Positions 43,393-52,180 of a stretch of DNA of 64,000 nucleotides are shown piece after piece. A model generated the notes under the pieces. The model was not told the origin of the DNA and made no database searches. It worked only from the letters and a program-made list of their open reading frames with translations. Source of the stretch: Chloroflexi bacterium CFX4 (lineage in GTDB: Bacteria > Chloroflexota > Anaerolineae > Aggregatilineales > UBA2796); NCBI GenBank assembly GCA_021404685.1, contig QWHC01000001.1, positions 1 through 64,000 on the forward strand, given 5' to 3'. Numbering within the stretch: the first letter of the stretch is position 1; the number at the start of each line of letters is the position of its first letter. The translations under genes and the position numbers were made by a program.

Positions 43393-45414
43393 ATGGAATT
43401 TCTCTTTATAGTGCTGCTGATCACGGTAGGCAGTGTGCTTGTGTTCCTGATTTCAGGCGTGCGCTACGTGCCAAATAACCGTGTTGGCATTGTGGAAAAG
43501 CGTTTTGCCACCAAAGGCTCTGTGAAGGCGGATACCTTCATCGCGCTGAACAAGGAAGCGGGCTACCAACCCAATGTGCTGCGTGGTGGTCTGTCTTGGC
43601 TGATGCCCATTCAATACAAGGTGCATCTTGTGCCGTTGGTCACTATTCCACAAGGGCAGATTGGCTACGTCTTTGCGCGGGATGGCATTCCGCTTTCACC
43701 AACACAGGCGCTTGCCAATGTCGTGCCAGAGGGCAAGACCTTTCAAGATGTCGAAGGTTTCCTTAAGAATGGCGGTCAGCGCGGACCGCAGCGCGAAATT
43801 TTGCGCGAAGGCACCTACGCGCTGAATTTGGTGCTTTTCGTCGTCTTTGCGGAAGACGGCTTGTACTATCTGCCTATCAGCCGTGAGGAAGAGGCGATCT
43901 TCAAGCGCATGGCAGGCTTGCTGCGCGAGCGCGAGGCATTCCGTCCGGTCGTCATCAAGGGTACGGATGACAAAGTCGGCATCGTGACCGTCCACGATGG
44001 TCCCGCCCTTGAGCAAGATGCCATCATCGCGCCAACGGTTGGCACAGAACCCGACGATCACGCGACGTATCATAACAACTTCCAAGACCCAGAGAAGTTC
44101 TTGCGCGCCGGTGGCAGGCGCGGACGCCAACTTCAGGTGATTGTGGAAGGCACCTACTACATTAACCGCTTGTTCGCCACTGTTGAGGTCATTAACAAAA
44201 CTGTGGTTGAGGTTGGCTATGTAGGCGTGGTGGTTTCCTACGCTGGCTCTCGCGGCGACGATCTCTCCGGTGGTGAGTACAAGCATGGTGAACTCGTCCA
44301 GCGCGGCGAAAAAGGCGTGTGGAGCGAGCCGCTGATGCCGGGCAAATACGCCTTCAACACCTACGCTGGGCAGGTGATCATGGTGCCGACCACCAACATC
44401 ATCTTGAAGTGGAATAAGGATGAGGTTGGCACACATCGCTTTGACGAAAACCTCTCGGCAATTGAACTGATCACCAAAGATGCCTTTGAGCCTGTGCTGC
44501 CGCTTTCCGTCGTGATGCACATTGACTACCGCAAAGCGCCGTTGGTCATTCAGCGCTTTGGCGACATTAAAAAGTTGGTTGATCAGACGCTTGACCCAAT
44601 GGTTGCTGCTTACTTCAAAAACATCGGGCAGACGCGCACCCTGATCCAGCTCATCCAAGAGCGCAGCCAAATTCAGCAGCAATCCTCACAAGAGATGCAG
44701 GATCGTTTCGCACACTACAACCTAGAGTTGGAAGAAGTGCTGATCGGCACGCCTGCTTCTTCCGCCAATGACCGCAAGATCGAAGAAATCCTTGCCCAAC
44801 TGCGTGATCGCCAGATCGCCATTGAGCAGATCGAAACCTACAACCGCAAGCAGCAGGCAGCCGCCAAAGAGCGCGAACTGCGCCAAGCAGAGGCAATCGC
44901 CAAGCAGCAGACTGCCCTCACCGAATCTGAGATCAGCATCACCATTCAGAGCAATGAAGGTAAGGCATCTTATCAGCGCTCACTGCAAGAGGCGGCGAAG
45001 ATCAAGGCAATCTCTGAAGCAGAGGCAGAGCGTGATGCACGCATTGGTATCGCCCGTGCCATCGCCGTTGAGGAGCAGGTGCGTGCCTACGGCGGGCCGC
45101 AATTCCAAGTGCTGCAACAGGCATTGGAGCGCTTCAGCCAAGCCATTGAAAACGCTGGCATTGAGGTGGTGCCGCGCATGGTCGTGACCACTGGCGGCGT
45201 GGACAACGGCAGCAGCTCATACAGCGCCTTTGAAGGGCTGATGATGCTCTTGCTCTCGGAAAAGCTAGGTGTGCCGGTTGGGGAAGGCACTGCGGCAAAT
45301 GGCGCTGCCTCCGATGAAATTCGCCGCCTGCGCGATAGCATCCTGAGCGGCCTAAGCCAGTCCGCGCCAAGCGGACGCAACGGCGAACACACCGCTGAAG
45401 CGAACGAGGGATAA
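43393..45414 (+). CDS. SPFH/Band-7 domain protein
   Basis: Protein of 673 aa. One N-terminal hydrophobic helix (residues 1-22) precedes a region beginning YVPNNRVGIVEKRFA, then an SPFH/Band-7 core (about residues 275-430, with VMHIDYRKAPLVIQRFGDIKKLVDQTLDP split by the fold). A long coiled-coil follows (about 440-570, rich in Ala, Glu, Gln, Lys). It is larger than flotillin (~450-500 aa) because of extra N-terminal repeats containing two similar N-G-G-Q-R / A-G-G-R-R-G segments. It would scaffold membrane microdomains. ATG at 43393 with GGAGG upstream. Confidence 0.86.
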   Translation: MEFLFIVLLITVGSVLVFLISGVRYVPNNRVGIVEKRFATKGSVKADTFIALNKEAGYQPNVLRGGLSWLMPIQYKVHLVPLVTIPQGQIGYVFARDGIPLSPTQALANVVPEGKTFQDVEGFLKNGGQRGPQREILREGTYALNLVLFVVFAEDGLYYLPISREEEAIFKRMAGLLREREAFRPVVIKGTDDKVGIVTVHDGPALEQDAIIAPTVGTEPDDHATYHNNFQDPEKFLRAGGRRGRQLQVIVEGTYYINRLFATVEVINKTVVEVGYVGVVVSYAGSRGDDLSGGEYKHGELVQRGEKGVWSEPLMPGKYAFNTYAGQVIMVPTTNIILKWNKDEVGTHRFDENLSAIELITKDAFEPVLPLSVVMHIDYRKAPLVIQRFGDIKKLVDQTLDPMVAAYFKNIGQTRTLIQLIQERSQIQQQSSQEMQDRFAHYNLELEEVLIGTPASSANDRKIEEILAQLRDRQIAIEQIETYNRKQQAAAKERELRQAEAIAKQQTALTESEISITIQSNEGKASYQRSLQEAAKIKAISEAEAERDARIGIARAIAVEEQVRAYGGPQFQVLQQALERFSQAIENAGIEVVPRMVVTTGGVDNGSSSYSAFEGLMMLLLSEKLGVPVGEGTAANGAASDEIRRLRDSILSGLSQSAPSGRNGEHTAEANEG

Positions 45415-45716
45415 AGCCCGCCCACGCACAATCGGCATCGTCATATTTTTCACCACGCCCTTGAGCGGCGTGGTGACTTGCGTGGCGGAATTGAGCGCGC
45501 AGAGTAAATGCTCCGCTTATTACGGGCGATTCGTACACTTTTAGCAGCCCCTACCCTTGATCTGCACCATGCCACCCAAAAGCGCAGTTGTGCGCGGCAC
45601 GGCTCAATGTTAAAATTCATCGCATTGTGAAAGCACCCACACTTATGCTGGCTGCTCGCTCTTCGCAGCGCATAAGGTAGACCACCGCACCCATAGAAAC
45701 AAAAGGAGTGTATAGC
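45415..45716 (+). other. Intergenic region between SPFH gene and udk
   Basis: About 300 bases without a supported gene. A 9-bp hairpin CACCACGCC / GGCGTGGTG (45451-45475, 7-base loop) lies 37 bases past the SPFH stop and may end that transcript, though no T-run follows. No clear promoter for udk was identified. Confidence 0.4.
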
Positions 45717-46388
45717 GTGAACCCTGATTCGGCAGCTTCCGATCAGCGCCGCACCGTCGTGATTGGTGTGGCAGGCGGCAGCGGTTCGGGCAAGACCACC
45801 GTTGCCCAGCGCATTCTGGCGGCAATTGGCGAACAGAACATCGCCTGCCTGCCGCACGATGCCTATTACCGCGATTTTGATGCCATTCCGCGCATTGGCG
45901 GCGAGATCGTCAACTTTGATCACCCAGATGCCCTTGAAACAAGCCTGCTGGTACAGCATATTATGCAGCTTCGGCAAGGTATTCCCGCCCAAATCCCCGT
46001 TTACGACTTCAGCACACACAGCCGCAGCACACAAACGCGCACAGTCCACCCTGCCCCGATTGTGCTGGTGGAAGGCATTTTAATTTTTGCCGATGCCGCC
46101 CTGCGCGATCAATTTGATGTGCGTATTTTTGTGGATGCCGATGCCGATATTCGCTTCATCCGCCGCCTAGAGCGCGATGTGAGCGAGCGCGGACGCACGG
46201 TTGAGTCAATTATTCATCAATACCTTGAGTCCGTGCGCCCAATGCACCTCGACTTTGTAGAGCCAAGCAAGCGCTACGCCGATATGATTGTGCCAGAAGG
46301 TGGCTACAACGATGTGGCAATTCATCTGCTCACGGATCACATCAAGCGCCTTATCGAATCCGCCCGCGCCCAATCGGCAAACGCTTAA
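45717..46388 (+). CDS. udk: Uridine kinase
   Basis: P-loop kinase of 223 aa. Walker A is GGSGSGKT (residues 20-27). The nucleoside-binding segments HDAYYRD and FDHPDA, the YDFSTHSR motif and FVDADADIRFIRRLERDVSERGR (lid) are all present. It phosphorylates uridine and cytidine with ATP or GTP. A GTG at 45717 is chosen because AGGAG stands 8 bases upstream; a GTG three codons earlier overlaps that site. Confidence 0.95.
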   Translation: MNPDSAASDQRRTVVIGVAGGSGSGKTTVAQRILAAIGEQNIACLPHDAYYRDFDAIPRIGGEIVNFDHPDALETSLLVQHIMQLRQGIPAQIPVYDFSTHSRSTQTRTVHPAPIVLVEGILIFADAALRDQFDVRIFVDADADIRFIRRLERDVSERGRTVESIIHQYLESVRPMHLDFVEPSKRYADMIVPEGGYNDVAIHLLTDHIKRLIESARAQSANA

Positions 46389-46400
46389 CGCAAGGTGTTT

Positions 46401-47249
46401 TTAGGCGGGCTGTTTCTCGGCGATCAGCCGTTCGCTGAGCGCCCAAAGTGCCTCGCCCGTTTGTTGGTCGTGAGCGGCGCGGCTGCTTGCGATTGCCTGT
46501 CGCTTAGTGAAATATTTGCCCGTGACGCCTTCCACTTCAGGTGAGGATGCCAGATACACGGCTGTATCGGCGCCCTGCTCTGGCGTTAGCCCGAAGCGCT
46601 GTAACACACTGAATATCTGCGTCATCAAACCGTTGGTGTTGTGACCAAAGCCTGTTCGCACCAGACCAGGATGCATGGCATTGGCTGTGACACCTGTGCC
46701 TTGCAAGCGGCGTGCCAGTGCATAGGTGAAGGCAAGGTTTGCCAGTTTGGTTTCGCCATAAATGCGGAGTCCGTTATAGCGTTTCGGATTGTGCGGATCG
46801 GTCAGGTTGAGCTTGGCAAACATATGCGCGCTTGATGAGACGTTGATGATGCGCGACGGCGCGCTTGCCTTCAACAGATCGAGCAGCAGCACCGTCAGGT
46901 AGAAGTAGCTCAGGTGGTTGAGCGCAAAGCTCATCTCGTAGCCATCGGCACTCATTTGGCGCGTGGCATAATAGGCGCCAGCGTTGTTCAGCAAGACGTG
47001 AAGGCGCGAATAGGCTGCCTTCACCTGATCAGCAAGGCGGCGCACCTCTGCCATAGATGATAAATCCGCCGTGAATGCTTCCACCGCCTGATTGCCCGTG
47101 TTGCGCCGAATCTCTGCAACGGTCTCAGCGCACTTTTGCGAATTGCGCCCAACGATCAGGACGTGCGCGCCCTGTTTGGCAAGTGCGCCCGCCGCAGCTT
47201 TGCCGATGCCGTTGGTTGCGCCCGTGATGAGGATGATTTTGCCGACCAT
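46401..47249 (-). CDS. Short-chain dehydrogenase/reductase
   Basis: Protein of 282 aa with a classical Rossmann fold: TGATNGIG (residues 9-16) and catalytic Y-x3-K in YGETKLAN, with NNAG and the Ser in NVSSSAH. It is closest in style to retinol-dehydrogenase-like SDRs. The NADP/NAD choice is unclear; R-N after the second strand (VGRNSQK) suggests NADP. The ATG at 47247-47249 is used since the motif begins immediately after it. Convergent with udk, 12 bases apart. Confidence 0.9.
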   Translation of the reverse strand: MVGKIILITGATNGIGKAAAGALAKQGAHVLIVGRNSQKCAETVAEIRRNTGNQAVEAFTADLSSMAEVRRLADQVKAAYSRLHVLLNNAGAYYATRQMSADGYEMSFALNHLSYFYLTVLLLDLLKASAPSRIINVSSSAHMFAKLNLTDPHNPKRYNGLRIYGETKLANLAFTYALARRLQGTGVTANAMHPGLVRTGFGHNTNGLMTQIFSVLQRFGLTPEQGADTAVYLASSPEVEGVTGKYFTKRQAIASSRAAHDQQTGEALWALSERLIAEKQPA

Positions 47250-47320
47250 ATGGCTATACACTCGTCTCGTTATCGGTAGGCAGATCATAGCCTGATTCGC
47301 CCTATACGGCATTTGGCGTT

Positions 47321-49183
47321 ATGATTGTTAGCCCGTCTAAGTTGGAGCATTCAGCCGTGATTCGACCGCCAAACGCTGCGCCTGCTGAGGCTGCTGCAAC
47401 CGTCAAGATCACTGACCGTTACTTGCTGTGGATGCTTGGGCAGTTCTTGCGTCCCTATTGGCGGCAGTTGATTATCGTGTTCACCTTGCTGCTGATCGTC
47501 ACAGGGCTTTCGCTGCTGCCGCCTTACCTGATTCAGTTGGCAGTGGATGATCCGATCACAAGGGGCGATTTAAGCGGCTTAATTCCGCTCGGCGTCATCT
47601 ACTTCAGCTCAATTTTGCTCGTCTTTGCGCTGCGCTTTGCCTACCTCTACCTATTGCAGACGGTTGGGCAATCGGCGCTGCTGAACTTACGCCAACGCTT
47701 GTTTGAACACATTCTGCGCCAAGATATGCGCTACTTTAATACAACGCCGGTTGGGCAGATTGTGGCACGGCTCTCCAACGATGTGGAAGCCCTCACCGAG
47801 TTGGTCTCGACCAGCTTCATCATGGTGGTGAGCAGCCTTGTGCTGTTGGTGAGCATTGTTATCACGATGTTTGTAATCAATTGGCAGTTGGCGTTGATTG
47901 CGCTGGCAGTGCTGCCTGTGATGACGGCGGCGACTGCTTTCTTCCGCAACCAAATTCGGCGCACGTCCAGCTTTTTGCACCGCTTGGTTGCCGATACACT
48001 CGCTTTTCTAAATGAGCAGTTCAACGGCATGTTGGTGGTGCAGCTTTTTGGCAGGCAGCAACTCAGCTTTCAAGAATTCGAGTCGCTGAACAGCACACGG
48101 CGCGATACGCATATGCGGCTGCGCGATCAGTACACGGTCTACGCCTCAATTTTGCAGTTGATGACGGCTATCGGTTTAGGGATGGTGCTGTATGGCGGCG
48201 GATCGGGCGTCTTGGCGGGCTGGGCAACGCTTGGCACGCTGATCGCCTTCATTCAGTATCAACAGCGCAGCTTTGATCCGATCCTGAACCTTGCTGAACA
48301 ATTCGCACAGATTCAAACGGCACTGGCGGCCGGCGAGCGCATTGCGCGGATGCTGCGTGTTGAGCCAACGCTCACCGAGCCTGAGCAGCCGACGCCGATC
48401 ACAGCCGTGCGCGGTGACGTGCGCTTTGAGGGCGTCCATTTTCACTATGAAGAAGGCGCGCCGGTGCTGCGCGGCATTGATCTGCACATCCCAAGCGGGC
48501 AGTTTGTGGCAATCGTCGGCGCGACGGGCGCCGGCAAGACATCGTTGGCGGGCTTGTTGGCGCGTTTCTACGATGTGGTCAAAGGGCGCATTCTGATTGA
48601 CGGCGTGGATGTTCGCCAGATCGCCTTTGGCGACTTGCGGCGGATGGTTGCCGTCGTGCCGCAGAGTCCGTACTGCTTCAACGGCACGGTGGCGGATAAT
48701 CTGCGCCTGTTCAACCCAAAGATCACCGATGCTCAGATGCGCGCCGCCGCTGAGGTTGCTTGCGCGGCGCCGTTCATCGAGCGTTTGGCAGGCGGCTACG
48801 ATCATGTGCTGCTGCCCGGCGGCGGTAACCTTTCGCAAGGTCAGCGCCAATTGCTGGCGTTGGCACGCGCCCTGCTGCACAGCCCTGAGGGCATTTTGGT
48901 GCTGGACGAGGCAACCAGCAATATTGATAGCGAGACGGAAGAACTCATCCAGCAGGGCTTGCGGCAAATGCTCCGCGAACGCACCAGCCTTGTGATCGCA
49001 CATCGGTTGAGTACCATCCGTGAGGCGGATCGCATCTTGGTGATGAAAGGTGGGCGCATTGTGGAGGATGGCACACACGCCGAACTCTTAGCGCGAGATG
49101 GCGTTTATACGGCATTGCACCAGCGCCAATTTGCGGCTGCGGATGATGCCGCCGCTGAGGATGCTGCACAGGTGAATGCTTAG
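47321..49183 (+). CDS. ABC transporter, fused permease and ATPase (MsbA/LmrA-type)
   Basis: Half-transporter of 620 aa. Six membrane helices (residues ~38-320) precede an ATPase domain with Walker A GATGAGKTS, a Q-loop (VVPQSPYCFNG), the signature LSQGQRQL, Walker B ILVLDEATS, and the H-loop AHRLST. It works as a homodimer exporting lipid or drug-like substrates; the actual substrate is unknown. TATACG lies 13-19 bases before the ATG, suggesting a very short leader. It ends at a bidirectional terminator. Confidence 0.94.
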   Translation: MIVSPSKLEHSAVIRPPNAAPAEAAATVKITDRYLLWMLGQFLRPYWRQLIIVFTLLLIVTGLSLLPPYLIQLAVDDPITRGDLSGLIPLGVIYFSSILLVFALRFAYLYLLQTVGQSALLNLRQRLFEHILRQDMRYFNTTPVGQIVARLSNDVEALTELVSTSFIMVVSSLVLLVSIVITMFVINWQLALIALAVLPVMTAATAFFRNQIRRTSSFLHRLVADTLAFLNEQFNGMLVVQLFGRQQLSFQEFESLNSTRRDTHMRLRDQYTVYASILQLMTAIGLGMVLYGGGSGVLAGWATLGTLIAFIQYQQRSFDPILNLAEQFAQIQTALAAGERIARMLRVEPTLTEPEQPTPITAVRGDVRFEGVHFHYEEGAPVLRGIDLHIPSGQFVAIVGATGAGKTSLAGLLARFYDVVKGRILIDGVDVRQIAFGDLRRMVAVVPQSPYCFNGTVADNLRLFNPKITDAQMRAAAEVACAAPFIERLAGGYDHVLLPGGGNLSQGQRQLLALARALLHSPEGILVLDEATSNIDSETEELIQQGLRQMLRERTSLVIAHRLSTIREADRILVMKGGRIVEDGTHAELLARDGVYTALHQRQFAAADDAAAEDAAQVNA

Positions 49184-49194
49184 CCGGCAACGAC

Positions 49195-49221
49195 AAAAAA
49201 CGGGCGAAAGTTGCCCGTTTT
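49195..49221. terminator. Bidirectional terminator between ABC exporter and rpmJ
   Basis: Stem AAAACGGGC / GCCCGTTTT with a 7-base loop. The plus strand ends with TTTTC and the minus strand with a run of Ts, so it can serve both the ABC gene and the convergent bL36 gene. Confidence 0.85.
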
Positions 49222-49252
49222 CTGTCGATCCATATTGTTAGGGTGGTGCCGA

Positions 49253-49369
49253 TCAGCCCTGACGCTGCTTGTGCTTTGGATCAACAGGGCAGATCACATA
49301 CAGATAACCGCGCCGACGCACAAAACGGCATTTGGCGCACATCTTCCGCACCGATGGTCTAACCTTCAT
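49253..49369 (-). CDS. rpmJ: 50S ribosomal protein bL36
   Basis: Short gene of 38 codons plus stop, reading [20 protein letters not shown] and ending [12 protein letters not shown]. The zinc-binding set is complete (Cys11, Cys14, Cys27, His33), so it is the C+ form. ATG at 49367-49369 with GGAGGT 6 bases upstream. It is convergent with the ABC exporter and stands apart from the ribosomal spc/alpha operon, where rpmJ usually lies next to infA or rpsM. Confidence 0.95.
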   Translation of the reverse strand: MKVRPSVRKMCAKCRFVRRRGYLYVICPVDPKHKQRQG

Positions 49370-49435
49370 GGCACACCTCCGTGCAAACACACCTAGTATA
49401 CGCCACGGCGTGGCATTTGGCTATGGTGAACTTGG

Positions 49436-50431
49436 CTAGGGCGCCGCAGTCGGGCGGATTGGCACCACTGTGGAGCCTTCATCAGCAGGTGCCGGCGCCA
49501 CAGGTACGGCATTTTGTGCGCGCAAGGCAAACTCGCTATAGCCGATCAGCAGGCAGATCAGCAAGGTGATCACCAACGGCACCTGCCAAGCACGCCCCAT
49601 TGACGGCGCGCGCCCTGAGTCTGGTTGCGGCGGTGCGCTGTAAAAGGCACGCAGCATCTGCAAGATGAACAGCGCCGCAAAGGCGCCGCCGCCAAAAGCC
49701 AGTAACCACGCACCGCCGAACAAATCCGTGCCAAGCGCCGTGAACAATTCTGCCTCTAGCGGCGTGTTTTCCAGCAGTGGGCGCATGAGGCTGTAGCCCC
49801 AACCCACTGCAATGCCACCCCATGCCGACTCGGTATAGCGCGTCGTGAAGGCTGCCAGCAGCCCGATCAGCAGCGCGCCAACGATGCCTGCGTAACCAAA
49901 CTCCGTGCTGACCAGCGCGAACAATCCATAAAGCGCCGCTACCAACAGTGCCGCGCCATTGGCGCCCAGCCCTTTTGCATTGCGCTGAAGGTATGCCCAA
50001 AAAAGCGCGCCTTGCAAGGTTGGCACCACAATGCCAAGCTGAATGACCGCCGCGAAAGGCAACACACCCTCTGTGACAGCAGGCGGCGGCGGCAAAAAGC
50101 CAACGGCGGCATCCAAGGCGTAATTGGCGGCAAAGGTCAGCCAACTGGCAGGCAGCCACGCCAACACGCCGATCAGGATGGCAGCGGCAAGGTGCAGCAG
50201 GCGCGGCGAGCGCCCAAAACTGGCGGCGATGGGCAGGCGCAGCGCAAAGGCAGCGATGAAGAGCGGCACACCAACCGCTAAGAACGCCGCGATCAGGCGC
50301 AGCAGCGAAAGGCTGCGAATAGCGCCCTGCAAACCGATCACGATCAGCGCGGTGCCGATCAAGGCGGCAAGGTAAAGCCACAATGCGCCGCGTAAGGTTG
50401 GCGCAGGCGGTACGGACTGCGAATTGCTCAT
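49436..50431 (-). CDS. Polytopic membrane protein, unknown function
   Basis: Protein of 331 aa with about eight hydrophobic helices spread over residues 15-305, and a short Pro/Ala-rich C-terminal tail. I do not recognise a family; no catalytic motif such as the CPBP EExxxR is seen. The ATG at 50429-50431 has GAGGGAGA about 10 bases upstream. It lies upstream of rpmJ on the same strand (66 bases), and divergent from the BCD-type transporter. Confidence 0.72.
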   Translation of the reverse strand: MSNSQSVPPAPTLRGALWLYLAALIGTALIVIGLQGAIRSLSLLRLIAAFLAVGVPLFIAAFALRLPIAASFGRSPRLLHLAAAILIGVLAWLPASWLTFAANYALDAAVGFLPPPPAVTEGVLPFAAVIQLGIVVPTLQGALFWAYLQRNAKGLGANGAALLVAALYGLFALVSTEFGYAGIVGALLIGLLAAFTTRYTESAWGGIAVGWGYSLMRPLLENTPLEAELFTALGTDLFGGAWLLAFGGGAFAALFILQMLRAFYSAPPQPDSGRAPSMGRAWQVPLVITLLICLLIGYSEFALRAQNAVPVAPAPADEGSTVVPIRPTAAP

Positions 50432-50625
50432 GCGGAAAAGTCTCCCTCTCGCCCTCAATTATGCGTGGAAGGTACGCCTTTGGGCAATCCGCAGTCCACA
50501 CTTAAACCACAATCAGCGCATCCTCATCTTTTTCAGATGACAAGTTGCACTTGCCAAAGTCTCCATAAATCTCTAAAATCTGCACATATCTTAGGTTTTG
50601 GTAGATTTTATAGGATTCTCACCCT

Positions 50626-52104
50626 ATGCAAGCAGAACTGAACAGCCGTGCTGCACCGCTTGAGGTTGCCACGCCGCCGCTTGAACAAGTTGCCGAACGC
50701 GCCGAGAGCAGCCCGCGCGACCTTACCATGCTGCGTAATCTCAAGATCGGGACCTTCCACATTGGCTCGTCGCTTGCCGATATTTTGGCGTCCGGCGTCT
50801 GGAATCGCATCATGATCAAGGAACTAGGCTTTGCGGCAACGCCAATCGCGCTGCTGTTGGCACTGCGCTACTTCCTTGCGCCGCTCTCGATTTGGGTTGG
50901 ACGGCGCTCTGATGTCACCAATTGGCGCGGCTATCAGCGCTTACCCTATGTGTGGGGCGGCAGGTTGGTCATGGCGCTCAGCTATGTGCTGTTAGGTATC
51001 TCGACTCTGGAGCTTGCCGGCGGCTATAATCCATGGCTGCGCGATTTTTCGCTGGAACGGATGAACATTACCGTTACCACTAATGCAGGCAGTGCGCTCG
51101 GCTGGCTGGGTGTGGTGGTTTCCCTCGTGCTGTTCAGCGTTGGCTCAACCTTCAGCAGCACCACCTTCCTATCGTTGGTGCATGACCGCACACCTGCTCA
51201 TCAGCGTACTCGTGCCGTCAGCGTGATTTGGTTCTTCCTGATCCTTGGCTTTGCCGTCTCCGGTGTGCTGTACAGCCGCTTGCTGCCAGAATATTCGCGG
51301 GATGGCTTCCTCTCGCTGATGCTGATTGCGCCAGCGGTGATGATGGGCTTGTGGGTGTTCTCGCTCATTGGCGAAGAAACGCCGATTAAGCAGCGCACTG
51401 ACGGCACACCTGAGGCAGCCACGCCCTTTTGGCAGACGATTAGGCAGGTGTGGGCAAGCCGCCAAACACGCTTGTTCTTCCTGTTCCTGCTGATGACCAC
51501 CGCTTTGTTTTACGCGCAAGATGTGCTGCTGGAGCCATTTGCCGGCGAAGTATTCGGGATGCCGCTGGCAACGACGAACCGCTTTTCTGCCTACTGGGGC
51601 AGCATGACCTTGCTATCAATCGTGCTGAGCTTGTTCGCTGGGCGCCGCTTTCCGCAGCGGGTGAACAATATATCGCTCTCGCGCTGGGGCGTCATCATGC
51701 TCATCATCACCTTTGTGATGTTCACCTTCTGTGCAGTGCTGCACATTCGCCCGTTGGTGACCATCGGTTTGGTGACGATGGGCTTGGGGTTAGGCATGTG
51801 GACAGTTGGCACGCTCGGCCTGATGATGGCGATGACCCGTGTTTGGGGGGCCGGGCTTTACCTCGCCTTGTGGACGGTCGCCTCGACGTTGGCGCGTGGC
51901 TCAGGCGTCGCCTTAGGCGGCATCCTCTTTGATGTGGCGCTGGTCTTTGTGGGCGGCAACAAGGCAGTTGCCTATGGCAGCGTATATTTGATCCAGAGCG
52001 TTGGCTTTGTGGTGACGTTGTTCATCCTTAGCCGCATTAACCTTGGCGAATTCGAGCGCGAAGCGCCGCAGCGTCAGGACGTTTTCGTGAACAGCATGGA
52101 TTAA
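50626..52104 (+). CDS. BCD/PucC-family MFS transporter
   Basis: Protein of 492 aa with about twelve membrane helices. The first helices contain LKIGTFHIGSSLADILASG, GVWNRIMIKELG and GRRSDVTNWRGYQRLPYVW, which I recognise as the PucC/LhaA pattern (bacteriochlorophyll delivery family of the MFS). In purple bacteria these proteins help assemble light-harvesting complexes. Here no bacteriochlorophyll or reaction-centre gene is present in the window, so a photosynthetic role is only a possibility. ATG at 50626; the ~165-base upstream gap holds an A/T-rich stretch. Confidence 0.85.
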   Translation: MQAELNSRAAPLEVATPPLEQVAERAESSPRDLTMLRNLKIGTFHIGSSLADILASGVWNRIMIKELGFAATPIALLLALRYFLAPLSIWVGRRSDVTNWRGYQRLPYVWGGRLVMALSYVLLGISTLELAGGYNPWLRDFSLERMNITVTTNAGSALGWLGVVVSLVLFSVGSTFSSTTFLSLVHDRTPAHQRTRAVSVIWFFLILGFAVSGVLYSRLLPEYSRDGFLSLMLIAPAVMMGLWVFSLIGEETPIKQRTDGTPEAATPFWQTIRQVWASRQTRLFFLFLLMTTALFYAQDVLLEPFAGEVFGMPLATTNRFSAYWGSMTLLSIVLSLFAGRRFPQRVNNISLSRWGVIMLIITFVMFTFCAVLHIRPLVTIGLVTMGLGLGMWTVGTLGLMMAMTRVWGAGLYLALWTVASTLARGSGVALGGILFDVALVFVGGNKAVAYGSVYLIQSVGFVVTLFILSRINLGEFEREAPQRQDVFVNSMD

Positions 52105-52180
52105 CAGCACACGCCCAATCCACCTTTGAATCAACCGCAGCAGCGCGCCTTGTGTTCCCCCTCACAGGGCGCGTTGCAGT

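Noticed and set aside
43696..44682. 328-codon open frame on the minus strand
   Set aside because: Antisense shadow of the SPFH protein gene, whose frame is supported by domain motifs and a good ribosome site.
48176..49078. 300-codon open frame on the minus strand
   Set aside because: Antisense to the ATPase domain of the ABC exporter with all ABC motifs present on the plus strand.
49536..50501. Alternative 321-codon frame on the minus strand over the polytopic membrane gene
   Set aside because: Product is Arg/Cys/His-rich with no membrane pattern; the other frame gives clean helices and has a Shine-Dalgarno.
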